DNA from: Flaveria trinervia | Taxonomy: Eukaryota; Streptophyta; Magnoliopsida; Asterales; Asteraceae | Assembly: GCA_025506515.1 (NCBI GenBank) | Contig: CM046457.1 | Span: 38,140,231 to 38,204,230, forward strand | Direction of reading: 5' to 3' | DNA length: 64,000 nt | In this document: positions 22,840 to 33,250 of the stretch, piece by piece | Layout: each line of letters opens with the position of its first letter | Position numbering within the stretch: the stretch's first letter is position 1 | Position numbers and translations under genes: made by a program | The notes under the pieces: model-generated | Seen by the model: only the letters and a program-made list of their open reading frames with translations | Database searches by the model: none | What the model was told of the DNA's origin: nothing

Positions 22840-23661
22840 TGTTAGGATCACGATCTACGTTTGATTGATTAGAGAGTATAGCAATGGAAATCAAACAATG
22901 ATTAGCTAATTCACAAGAACACAAAAGATATTCAAGTAAGACAAACGGTTATAGACAGAAAGAATTCTGCAAAATATATTTCATTCAATATTCACTTTCG
23001 TGGTAACAGAATGTCACACATACAATTAGGTCAACACCTCTTATATAGGAGATGTGACGTCTGCTAATGTCACTTGATAGTGACATCTAACAGAATTTAT
23101 TCAAACTACTGATAGTTAACACAACTACTGAAGATGTCAAACAGCTGACATCTTCTTACAAAAATTATGTGTTAACTATCACTACAACTACTGAAAAGAA
23201 ACTACAACGACTGAAGAACATGCTCTTCAGTCGTTTTAAAAATACTGAAACAAAAAGAAAACTACTGAAAGGAAACCATCAGAACAACTGAAGAATGCTT
23301 CTTTAGCTGTTGTAACAATTCTTCAGCTGTTGTAACAAACTCTGAAGGCTTCAGTACTTGTACTTGACTTCACTGTTGATCTTCAGTACTTTGTTCTTCA
23401 GCTGTTGATCTTCAGACTTGGTCTTCAGCTGTTGAAGTCTTCAGTACTTTAGTTTTCAGCTGTTGAAGTCTTCAGTACTTTAGTCTTCAGCTGTGATCTT
23501 CAGACTTTGGTCTTCAGCTTTTGAAGTCTTCAGTACTTTGTCTTCAGCTGTTGAAATCTTCAGACTTTGTCAAACAGTTGATCAAGTCTTCAGTAGTTGT
23601 TGTGATGTTTTTGGGACTTAGAGGTTTTTCTGATCAGGCTCATTGGTTCTTTTGGTCCACA
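22840..23661 (-). repeat. Element E 5' LTR
   Basis: 822 bp from TGTGGACCAAAAG (23661, one A short) to GATCCTAACA (22840). It shares words CAGCTGAAG, CTACTGAAGA and CGACTGAAGA with D but is diverged in sequence. Putative TATA box TATATAAG on the minus strand at 23040-23047. Only this LTR remains. Confidence 0.9.
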
Positions 23662-24192
23662 GTAATCGATCTAGTGCGATCTATGAACTTGGAACAAGTT
23701 CTTAGAGGTATCTGGACGGCTAGGGTACGATTTAGTATGTAGGTTTTCGAAGTGTTATGTTTTTCCACGATTTAAGTGGTATTTATAGGTTAGGGTTTCT
23801 CATTCGGGCGACTGAACCATTTGCATGGTTCAGTCGTGCGATTGAGTCATGCGGTTGATCCTTCGTACAACTGAGTATTCAGTCGTGTGACTAAGCCAAT
23901 CTCATGTTACAATCATGCGACTGATCCAATCTCCTGGTTCATTCGCGCGACTGGTTCATTTGCATGAAGTTGTTCATGCGTATGGTCCATTAGCGTGGGC
24001 CATTCACATGAGAACATCATATGATTAAGTTTGAATATGTTTCACAATCATTATTTGTCTTAGATCTATTCAAACAACCACAAACCAATATAGTTAGGTC
24101 AATAAGAGTTGATACACAATAACCAATGAAATATTAAACATTATTAGCATAAACCACACATTGTATTTCATTCAACCATCCATGTATCTACA
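23662..24192 (-). repeat. Element F 3' LTR (partial)
   Basis: Matches 36328-36916 of the 5' LTR. The inner 147 bp (equivalent to 36181-36327) is missing because element E inserted here and the far side was later deleted. Contains GCGACTGA/TCAGTCG words. Starts TGTAGATACAT on the minus strand at 24192. Confidence 0.88.
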
Positions 24193-24205
24193 AACTCCCC
24201 CTTGG
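24193..24205 (-). promoter_or_regulatory. Polypurine tract of element F
   Basis: Minus strand CCAAGGGGGAGTT directly before the 3' LTR, containing the Sirevirus core AGGGGGAG. Confidence 0.88.
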
Positions 24206-24220
24206 ACCTAGTTTAATCTA

Positions 24221-27200
24221 TTATCTAACATTCTTCATTAGCTCTTCATATTTCTTGTACTTCTCCTCTCTCGTGACTCCTACATGTATTTCAAAAGCAA
24301 AGCAGAGCCGTATCACATTCTGTAATTGGAGAGCTTGTACAATCACCTGCGAGTCATAGAACTGTGGCCACTTGTATAAGGTGTAAACATCATCAGCCGA
24401 CAAGTTAGTGAGCCACATGGGGTCAAACACCCTGATAGTTTCCATACTACCATTTCTGTTAAACACTATGATCGCCTTGCCTGTTCTCCAATCGTAGTAC
24501 CACCACTTGAAATGTGGAGTGAAGTACTGTGGCACTTCCCGTAAAGGGATTCTAGACATCGTGCACGGAGGACTCCACTTCAGCACAATTTTAGGTTTTC
24601 CAGTTATGGCATCAACTTCAGATCTTTTGATATACCTCGTTGGTTGTTGAGGTTTGAAGTTGACCCACCTCGTGTGGTACTCTTTCTTTAAAGCTGCTTC
24701 AAACTAGCCGGACATCTTACGAGGCTCAGCATATAACAACTTCAATTTTGCTAGCTGGTTAAGCTCAAAACCCGAAAGAGTCTTCAGATCATGTGGGAAT
24801 CTGAAGTACTCGATCCCCTTCTCTCTTTTAACAGCATAAACGTTAAGATCTTCAAAATAGGCCCACGCTATAATTTTGCCTGACACCTTGTGATGCTTCT
24901 TCACTTTATTGAGTTTGGTGTAGACATTTGACTTTGGAGCACTACGCTGGGCTCTAATTTTTGCAAAACATGCTGCCCATTCAGCCTTTATGATATTGAC
25001 ATCGGCTTCTAAGGCTTGGGCCTAGTCCTCCTTCTTTTCCGAGTCTTGCTCCATTTTATCCAAAGTTTCAAAAGTATCACTAACAAGGGAGTCACCCAGA
25101 TTGGGGACTACATTTCCCTCCTTGCCAGCATACTCTGGATAATGTTATGCAGTGACGTCTTCAATTTCAATTTCATCGACATCGTTAAGCTCAGCGTCAC
25201 TGTCTATGTCCACTATAGGAGCATCATTCACGATCTCATCGGGATTCAGTCTGAACATCTCAGAAAGTTGCTCATCAGTAAGGTCGTGGATTATTTCTCC
25301 TTCTTCAGGAGTGTAACTCACAGACTTGCTGACTATCCCGTGCAGATCACGTATCATTGTGAGTTGAGACTTGATCTTTCTGAGATGTGTGATCTACTTG
25401 ATTTAAACATATAAACACATCATACAGCAATAAGTAATCAAGACAGTAAACATCAAATATATACATATAATAATCAATTACAAAGTTTTTCAAGTAGATA
25501 ATGTCTAAACATTACTTTTCCCCTGAATAGCCGGTGCGTTAGTAGGGGGCAGATGATGAGGCTCCTTGGTCTTGATTTCTCTTTATACGTCTCTCTGACC
25601 TTGAGTTGATGTAGATGCAGCTGCATCTCCTTCTTCGTCATCATCACTGTTCTGCCTTTCCTTTGTCTTTTCCTTCTCACTAGCCTCATCATCATCACTA
25701 TCATCATCTTCACCATCATCATCATTATCACCTTCTCTTATCTTGAGTGGCTCATCCTTTGAGCCCTTGAGCTTGAGCATGATGGTCTTGTTTGAAGCCT
25801 CCAACTCATCTATCCTCTTTGATGATTGAACTTTTTGCTCCTAGAGTTGGGCAATCTGCTCAGCTTGCTGTGAGATCTGTTGTGCTTGGGTAGTGTTTAG
25901 CTCCACAAGCTGAGGTAGTTGGGCAGTCTTCTCCTCATCAGTAGCCACCAGCTTCAGCACCATACGGTTGAGTGCTGACAACTGTTCCTCTACGCCAATG
26001 GGGGGTAGTGATGATCCTGTGTGGTATGTAGGGTGGGATGATGGTCCGGCTTGGTGGCTAGTCGTGGTGGTGGCAGTGGTGAATATTGGGGGTGGTATAG
26101 ATGTAGGTGGTGGTGGATGAGCTATCGTGGTGGTGGATTGGATGTCGGTAAGTGGTGGAGTGGGTGTGGGAGTGGTGTGTGAGGTGGTAGTGGTGGTGGC
26201 AAGTGGTGTGGTAGCAGTGGTGGTGGTAGTGGTTGAAGGTGTGGTAAGGTAGTGGTTGTGGTGGTAGATGAGGTCAAGGTGAACTTCAGTCTCTTCCCCT
26301 TCTTGCCATAGGGGTGAGTCATCCTCTTCTTCCCTGTGCCTCTAGACACTAAGGCTCCCCCTTGGCTTGTGGGCGTGTCCGAGGCATATGAGGGATCTGA
26401 CTTAGCAGCAGCATCCCCGACTCCCCTGGGTGTCCACCAACCGCCCTCAAACCTCCCTCTGTGGCAACCACCCAGCTACCCATAGTCCTCGTTAGAGGGT
26501 CCTCATCACTCTCCGCCTCCTCATCGGGAGGACAGAAATCCTACTGAAAGCTGGCAGTGGTGGCATCTGTATGGGTAGGGGTGGAGATGTAACATGTGTA
26601 GTGGGGCCCTGCTAGAAGCGGGCCCAGAGTCTTCGCCGGTGTCACCATCATCGTTGGAGTCATCAGATGGAAGAGCAATTTGCTCAACATCTGAGTCACT
26701 CTCCTCATGGTGCCACATTCGCCTGGCCGACACCATGTAATCAGCCTCGGCTAGTGCCTGAATAGTCTCTTCACAGGGGGCTTGACTTGCTTCCCCGTGT
26801 AGACCTTCATGCGGCCCAAGGCCGTGTTATCCATAATCTCAAGAGATACAACATCGTGGCTCTACTTAGGCAAGGTAGGCAGCTTCTCATCAATAATCAT
26901 CTGTAAGAATCTAGGGTACATGTAGAATCCCTCCTTGCCCTTTGCCTCAAGGTTCTCTATCTGGTAGGCAAAAATCATACTGGAGAAACTGAAGGGGTGG
27001 TTGAGTACTAGTGCCACGTAGGCATTCTGGATCTAGTCTGAGAGGTCATCAAACCCACCCCTCCTCGACGCCATGCACCTTAGTATCACATGCGCCAAGT
27101 ACTTAAACTGCGGACACAAGTTGCTTTTGTTCAGCACACCTAGGTTTATGTCCCCAATGTACTTCATCCTCAGGAAGCACCCTCTAACTATCAGAGGGTG

Positions 27201-27510
27201 TAGTCTAGTCGGGTGATATGCATCGTCACCCAGATCGAGTACACGTTGTATATCATCAGTAGTCACCTCGATAGCCTACGCAAAAATAATGCTCCGGATG
27301 CAGTAGGGCTCCTGAGGTCGATCAACCGATGCCCCTCCCAGAAGGCATGTTGTATAGACCTATAGGGAGTGCACGGTGTGGATGTAGCTTTGTGGATCCG
27401 AGATCTCTTTAGGAATGCAATGATCCTAGAAAACTCGGCATCGTTCCGAGTTATGGCATCCAAATGGCACAAATGTTGTGCTTGGGGTTGATGGACCACC
27501 TATGAGCCAT
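24221..27510 (-). pseudogene. Element F post-pol accessory ORF (decayed)
   Basis: Reads from ATG 27510 (MAHRWSINPKHNICAIW, compare MATMQLKPRHNCVAYL in D) to the stop at 24221. N-terminal domain: FSRIIAFLKRSRIHKA, a stop-ridden middle, then DAYHPTRLHPLIVRGC, CPQFKYLAHVILRC and FYMYPRFLQMIIDEKL (near 26930-26880), matching FMYPRFLQHII in B. Then a basic/Pro-rich part (KKGKRLKFTLTSSTTTTTT, about 26300-26120), an acidic run (GDNDDDGEDDDSDDDEASEK, near 25730), and a C-terminal part with WWYYDWRTGKAIIVFNRNGS and FDPMWLTNLSADDVYTLYKW (24500-24380). This C-terminus is unlike K. Several stops and frameshifts. No membrane segment is evident. Confidence 0.65.
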
Positions 27511-27594
27511 CAATATGTAACATAAGGGGAATACAAGTTAGATAATCACACAACAGAAACCATTTGTAATGAACCTCTTTAAAATCAGTCTGGT

Positions 27595-27845
27595 TCAATC
27601 ATGTGATTGAACTATACGACTGAGTTTAGTCGGTTGACCTAAGAGGCGACGGAATACAGTCAGGCGACTTAATACAGTCAGGTGACTGAACATGCGACTG
27701 AGTTTTTTTAATTGGGTGACTGAGCCTGTGATTGGTTCAGTCGGCCGACTGAGCTCATTCGGATTATCCATTCGGCCGACTGAGTCATTCGCTAGCTCAG
27801 TCATGCGATTGGAGTTCATCCGGGTCTCCAGTCGTCTGACCTACT
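27595..27845 (-). repeat. Element F word array, proximal
   Basis: Dense copies of GCGACTGA, CAGTCGGCCGACTGA and related words in both orientations, immediately upstream of the post-pol ORF start. The 14-mer CAGTCGGCCGACTG is a perfect palindrome. Confidence 0.85.
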
Positions 27846-28212
27846 GTCTGTTCGAATGAAATTTGAATTTTGACCAATTCTTCAAATTAGACGTCATGTT
27901 TTGGTTCATTAGACTCTCAATCACCCTACTAATCACCTAATAACCTAGATTTCAACATTTTACTTAGTTTAGTTAGGTTATTTGTCCAATTTCAGTCTCG
28001 TGTTTTGGTTTAGGCCGAATATCATGATTTAGGGCTCAAATCAACCAAAAGTTTGTTGAATAGCACCGCATTATACCTGTATAATCACCAGAGAATGTTA
28101 GAATATCGAAATAAGGTTGAAAATTTGGTCTGAAGAAATTTCGGCAGAGTAACGACACTTTATGCGATTTTAGGGAGAATGCGGGTGATGAGTTTATGTG
28201 ATCGACTATGGC

Positions 28213-28223
28213 CCTATTTATAC
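28213..28223 (-). promoter_or_regulatory. Putative internal TATA box in element F
   Basis: Minus strand TATAAATAGGG in the spacer between RNase H and the post-pol ORF, preceded by the distal word array. It is about 700 bp before the ATG at 27510, further than in D and K; a donor-like CAG/GTATAA at about 28075 could start a leader intron, but I cannot show one. Confidence 0.45.
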
Positions 28224-28239
28224 TGAATCTGATTTCAGG

Positions 28240-28515
28240 GCGACTGGACTCATTCGTTCTGTTCAGTCGGGCGATTGGACCTCAGTCATGCGATTGGTTA
28301 TGTTGATCACATTCAGTCGGCCGACTGGGTTTCAGTCGGGCGACTGACTTATTCGGTCAACTCCATTCAGGCGACTGGTTCAATCTTGTAAGCCATTCGT
28401 GTGAATGGTTCATACTCATGCTCCATTCGATTGTATATGGCATAACTATGGTCCAATCATACGATTGATCCATACTCATGGTCCAGTCGTGCGAATGGAT
28501 CATATTCATGATTTT
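28240..28515 (-). repeat. Element F word array, distal
   Basis: Second cluster of CAGTCGGGCGACTG, GCGATTGG and CATTCGTGTGAATGG-like palindromic words, on the far side of the TATA box from the proximal array. Confidence 0.8.
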
Positions 28516-29589
28516 GAATTTATGACCATTTGACATTTTACACCCTTTTAACTATTGATTAAACATTTTGAGCATACGATCATCTCAGACATGATCTTTT
28601 TAACTTGGAAAACTTTTGGTCACCTCAGACATGATCCTTTTAAAACAATTTCTCACCTCAGACGTGTTTCATTTTACATTTGAAAACATATGTGGTCACC
28701 TCAGACATGACCCTTTTAAGTGATTAAATTTCAAATGGAATTCGACGCCATAGTTCAACAGATACAATTAAAATGACTAAAACAAATTTAAACAAAATAA
28801 AAATTAACTAACATAGCTACAATGTTCTTCTGTTTTTGTGTGATGAAAATCCTAAAATTGAAATCTAACAGATTTATTTCTTGAACAGACAACTTCAAGT
28901 TATTTTAACCATAAATGAAACGATTCATTATGGAATTGAGTTCACCAATGAGGTCTAATCATTAAGTTGTTTTTGTGTTTTTGTGTTAACCAGTGATAAG
29001 ATGGGAACCCATAGTCGATTGAACAGTTTAGTTTAAATTGAGTTCACCATGAGGTCTAATCATCTATTGTGTTTAATCTACCGACACATCATGTAGTGGT
29101 CTAACAACCTCTAGATCTACTTTCTTTGCATTACCTTAGTAGTAGCCAGTGTACTATCATTTTTCCTTTTATATTGCCCAAACTTCTAAGACTTATACTT
29201 TGAACGTTGAATCTAATTCATATGACTGTAGACTTCTAGATTTCTAAGACTTTAAAGTCCCAAATGTTTTGTTCGTGTGTACTATCATTTTCCACAGTCA
29301 TTGAATCGTTTTCACTGAGCTAATCTCATTTCTATCAGCTACCCTGTCCTCCTCCCTCGTTTTTTTTAATTACTGACTTAACCTATTCTCCCCCTAAAAT
29401 TGTAAACCGTAAAAGAATTGCATTTTTAGGATTTTAATAAGTGAAGAAATAAAATTAATAAAATTAATTAAATAGAATAAACTAAAATTAATGAAAATAA
29501 AAGAAAAATGAACATTTCACATCGGACTAGGCATGGTCATCTTCTTGAATTACCTCACTTTTCTTTTTAACGCCGTTGACCTCTAACAA
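28516..29589 (-). repeat. Element F AT-rich spacer with GGTCACCTCAGACATGATC repeats
   Basis: Noncoding. Four imperfect copies of a unit near GGTCACCTCAGACATGATCC with TTTTAA tails lie at about 28575-28720. A shorter phrase (GAGTTCACCAATGAGGTCTA) occurs twice, near 28940 and 29040. No ORF with recognisable content. Confidence 0.7.
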
Positions 29590-30400
29590 CTATAGAAAAC
29601 GTGGTTTATCAAAAGCTTTTGTATACAGGTCAGCGCGTTGAAAATCCATATTTATTTTAACAACATCGATTAAATTCTTTTCAAAGCAATCACGTATAAA
29701 GTGATATTTTAAACTGATGTGTTTGGTCTTAGGATGTTGGACTGGATTTTTTGTAATGGCAATTGTAGCAGAATTATCAACAAAGATATGGGTGTTAGAA
29801 AATTGCAAACCGTAGTCCCGCATCTGTTGTTGAATCGAGATGATTTGAGAACAGCAGCTTGCCGCAACAACATATTCAGCTTCACAAGTTGACAATGTAA
29901 CTGATGTCTTCTTCTTACACTGTCACGTGACTAATCTTCCTAAAGAATTGACAACCTGCTGAGGTGGATTTGTAGGTCATCTTGCAGCCGCCATATTCCG
30001 AATCACTATACACAGTAAGCTCAAAGTCATCGTCATGAGGATACCACAATCCAAGCGTTGGTGTACCCTTCACATAACGAAATATCGTTTTGACTCCGAT
30101 CAGATGGTTAACTTTTGGGTTTGCCTGATATCTTGAACAAAGACATGTTGCATACATAATATCTGTTATTGAGGCAGTGAGGTACATGAGGGATCCAATC
30201 ATTCCTCGGTACATGGTGGCATCAACCAGATCACCATTCTCATCGGGTGCTACGTCATGATTTGTAGAAAGAGGAGTCCCAGCTGCGGAAGCATTCTGGA
30301 TGTCAAACCGACTGAGAATATCCCCTACATACTTGGTCTAATGTAGGAATATCCCTTTTGGTGTTTGATCCACCTGTAACTCGAGAATGAACTTCATCAT
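29590..30400 (-). pseudogene. pol: Element F RNase H, with downstream duplication unit
   Basis: RNase H of copia pol: MIGSLMYLTAS, YATCLCSRYQANPK, LGLWYPHDDDFELTVYSDSEYGG (30214-29915), STCEAEYVVAASCCSQIISIQQQM, FVDNSATIAITKNPV, HPKTKHISLKYHFIRDC and AFDKPRFL at the stop (29590). The part 29998-30400 is one copy of a direct tandem duplication with 30401-30760, so this stretch of RNase H is encoded twice. Confidence 0.85.
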
Positions 30401-30760
30401 CCGAATCACTGTACGCGGTAAGCTCAAACTCATCATCATGAGGATGCCACAATCCAAGTGTTGGTGCCCTTCAGATAACGAAATATCCTTTTGACCATGA
30501 TCAGATGGTTAACTTTTCGGTTTGCCTGATATCTTGAAGAAAGACATGTTGCATACATAATATCAGGTCTTGAGGTAGTGAGGTACATGAGGGATCCAAT
30601 CATTCCTTGGTACATGGTGGCATCAACAGATCACCATTCTCGTAGCGTGGAAGCATTCTCCATGTCAAATCGACTAAGAATATTCCCTACATACTTGGTC
30701 TGAGTTAGGAATATCCCCTTTGGTGTTTGATCCACCTGTAACCCGAGAAAGAACTTCATC
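30401..30760 (-). repeat. Tandem duplication inside element F pol
   Basis: Second copy of 29998-30400, about 90% similar by eye and about 40 bp shorter (a gap in the segment equal to 30235-30280). The breakpoint shares GAACTTCATCATC. It repeats the RT-RNase H junction, so the polyprotein would carry a duplicated segment if translated. Confidence 0.85.
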
Positions 30761-31540
30761 TCTCCCATGGCACTCATTTCAAACTCTGCGTTCATTACTG
30801 CTTCAAATTCATTACATAATTATTCATTCTTGGAACCAAAGATTATGTCATCAACATAAATTTGAACAAGCAGCAGATCACCATCCTTTTCTTTTATGAA
30901 CAATGTGCAGTCAATTACACCTCTACGAAATCCGTGTTTCACAAGGTGAGTTGAGAGTTTTTCATACCATGCTCTCGGGGCTTGATGAATCCCGTAGAGA
31001 GCCTTATCCAGTTTGTAAACTCTCTCCCAATGATATGGATTCTCAAATCCTTCGGTTGACTAACATACACTGTTTCTAGGATTTCACCATGAAGAAATGC
31101 ACTCTTTACATATAATTGATAGGCTTTAATCTTCATGTCTTTAATCATCATGTAAGAGGCATAGGCTAGGAAGATACGGATGGCTTCCATTCTTGCCACA
31201 GGTGTAAATACTTCATTGTAATCAATTGCCTCGACTTGTCGAAATCCTTGAACTAGAAGTCAAGCCTTGTTCCTGATGATGACACCTTGGTCATCTTTCT
31301 TACACTTCAAGAGCCATTTGGTACCAATGACATTAGCACCTATAGGTCTATCAACCACTATCCATACACCTAACTTCTTTAACTGAAGAAGTTCTTCTTG
31401 CCTGGCACTCACCCATGCCACATCATTTAGGGCTTCACTAACGTATTTTGGCTCGAACTGAGACACAAAACAACGATAAGCACCATCGTGAAGGTACCCT
31501 TTCTCCATTACCGAGGCATAATCAGCTGAATACAACTAAT
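30761..31540 (-). pseudogene. pol: Element F reverse transcriptase
   Basis: Copia RT: WVSARQEELLQLKKLGVWIV, GTKWLLKCKKDDQGVIIRNK (31400-31260), then past a frameshift MARMEAIRIFLAYASYM (31199 on), SAFLHGEILETVYVSQPK, and YVDD at 30847-30858, followed by FEMSAMGEMKFFLGLQVD-like sequence running into the duplication. The catalytic aspartates are kept. Broken by several frameshifts. Confidence 0.88.
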
Positions 31541-32095
31541 TTCTGGTCTAAACTCCTGATCTTACATCCCCAATGACATTTTCTAGAGGATGATAGACAT
31601 GTAGGCGTGATCCAGGAGTGATCCAGGAGTGGTGGGAACAACTACCTCGGAATCAAGATTATGAACATTTGGTTCCGTATCTGAGGCAAAAGGAGTGTGA
31701 GGTTCTGAAGACTCAGAGGCATCATTGTCAGATGCTTGTGGACTTGCAGTAATAGGAACCTATTCCTCCTCATTGTTCTGATTATCCTTTATGGCTTCAT
31801 CGTCCAAGGAGGAGTCACTAGCTGCAAGTGCTCCCCTTGACTGGTTAGACGATTCACCTTGGGAACTAGATGATATGATGTCTTGTGATGGTGTGTTTAA
31901 GACTTCAGCCATCATTTTGGTTGCCCAGTCATCGTCGGAGGTGGAGAGAGGGATGTTGAAGGACTTGAAGAATCCATCATAGTCGAAAAAGAAAGCCGGA
32001 CCTTTTCCAGCAGTAGGGGTGGTATATCTCTGAACGTCGACATTACACCACACTTCTACTTGACCCGTTGAGTTGTTGTATACTCTCTTAATTAG
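31541..32095 (-). pseudogene. pol: Element F IN-RT linker
   Basis: Open from MWCNVDVQRYTTPTAGKG (32053) to 31760, rich in Ser, Asp, Gln and Asn (SSSQGESSNQSRGALAAS). This is the variable region between the integrase C-terminus and RT. It is divergent from the D/K and B linkers. Confidence 0.75.
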
Positions 32096-33095
32096 TATGT
32101 TGTATCCAAGAAAGATTCCTTCTTCAGCGTTGTCCCTGAACTTTTCCTCCTGATTTTTCTTTAGTAGTGTGCACGGAGCGCCAAACGGTTCGACATACTC
32201 TAGATTTGGTTTACGTCGTTGAAGTAACTCGTAACATGTCTAGCCATGACGTTTTTTACTACGAGAACTCAATTTAACTTGTAACACGCATTGGCTACCG
32301 CCTCATTCCAAAATTGGATAGGCAAGCAGTTTCGAGTCTGTTAGCATTGTGTGTGCGGTCTCTATTAAGTTGTGGTTCTTTCTCTGAGCAACCCCGTTCA
32401 TTTGAGGAGTGCAGGTGGAAGTGAACTGGTGCACATTTCCCTTTTCTTTGCAGAAAGCCTCCATCCATTGGTTCTTGAACTCGGTTCCGTTGTCTGAGTG
32501 TACTTGTCTTACCTTCAGCTTGTAGAGAGACTCCAGTGTAGTTACCAATTCTTTGATGACTCAAATGTTTCTGATTTTGATTTCAGAAACTTCACCCAAG
32601 AGAATCTTGAGTAGTCATCTATAACTACATAGCAGTACAAGTCGCCTGCGATGATTCTTGTACTGACTTGACCAAACAGATCCATGTGGAGAAGCTCAAG
32701 AGGCAGTTTCATAGAATTAACTTTCTTTGCCTTATGAGACTTCTTTGTCTATTTGCCTTTCTTGCAGGCGACACAAAAAGCCGGGAGTTGGAAGTTTTTG
32801 ACGTTCACTCCCCTCACTAGATCATTCTGGATCAAGTGATTCATCTTCCTTGGATTGATGTGTCCCATTCTCCTATGCCAGGAGATTGAATCCTTCTCGG
32901 TAGCTTTTGACAAGAAGCACTGAACTTGATGATCAGTTGTGGAGGCCTTCGATAGATCCAAGACATAAAGGTCATTATATGTTGAGGCAGACATTAAGAC
33001 CTGGTCCTCCGGGATCACATAGTCCTTTTTCAGGACACAACACTTTTTGTTATCAAAAACTACCTTAAAACCCTTGTCATAAATTTGGGACACAA
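32096..33095 (-). pseudogene. pol: Element F integrase
   Basis: GAG-pre-integrase zinc domain SISWHRRMGHINPRKMNHLI...CVACKKGK (about 32890-32750). Core: LLHMDLFGQVS with the first Asp, VIDDYSRFSWVKFL, SDNGTEFKNQW with the second Asp. The Glu position reads NGVAQRKNH: GAG became CAG at 32384-32386, so the third catalytic residue is Gln. Several stops and frameshifts (one after CKKGK). C-terminal GAPCTLLKKNQEEKFRDNAEEG follows. Confidence 0.88.
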
Positions 33096-33250
33096 AAACT
33101 AAATTGTTTTGTAGTTGTTGAATGTAGTTTACCTAATCAAACTTTACTTTCTCATTCCCTATCTCCCCTTGAGCTGTAATGTAACCTCCTTTATTTCCCA
33201 CAAAGTGTCCATACTTTCCACAGTTGTAGCATGATCTGCTTTAACTTGAG
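33096..33250 (-). pseudogene. pol: Element F protease remnant
   Basis: Only the C-terminal part of the protease domain is visible (GNKGGYITAQGEIGNEKVKF, stop, then NNLVFVSQIYDKGF). Just upstream in the same frame is a knuckle-like CYNCGKYGHF. No DSG/DTG active site lies between here and the gag knuckle at 34458, so the catalytic half appears deleted. Confidence 0.6.

Larger units (their letters stand above)
17238..23661 (-). mobile_element. Element E: truncated Sirevirus, D/K family
   Basis: 5' LTR, PBS, gag, protease, integrase and most of RT of a D-like element. It stops inside RT about 45 codons after YVDD and is fused to element B at 17237/17238. RNase H, post-pol ORF and 3' LTR are gone, so the left target duplication cannot be seen. 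On the right it sits in the 3' LTR of element F (F sequence resumes with GTAATCGATCTAG at 23662). Confidence 0.9.

Noticed and set aside
25474..26349. Separate acidic or Pro-rich host gene
   Set aside because: Lies within element F between the post-pol N-terminal domain and the PPT; the runs are low-complexity parts of that ORF.
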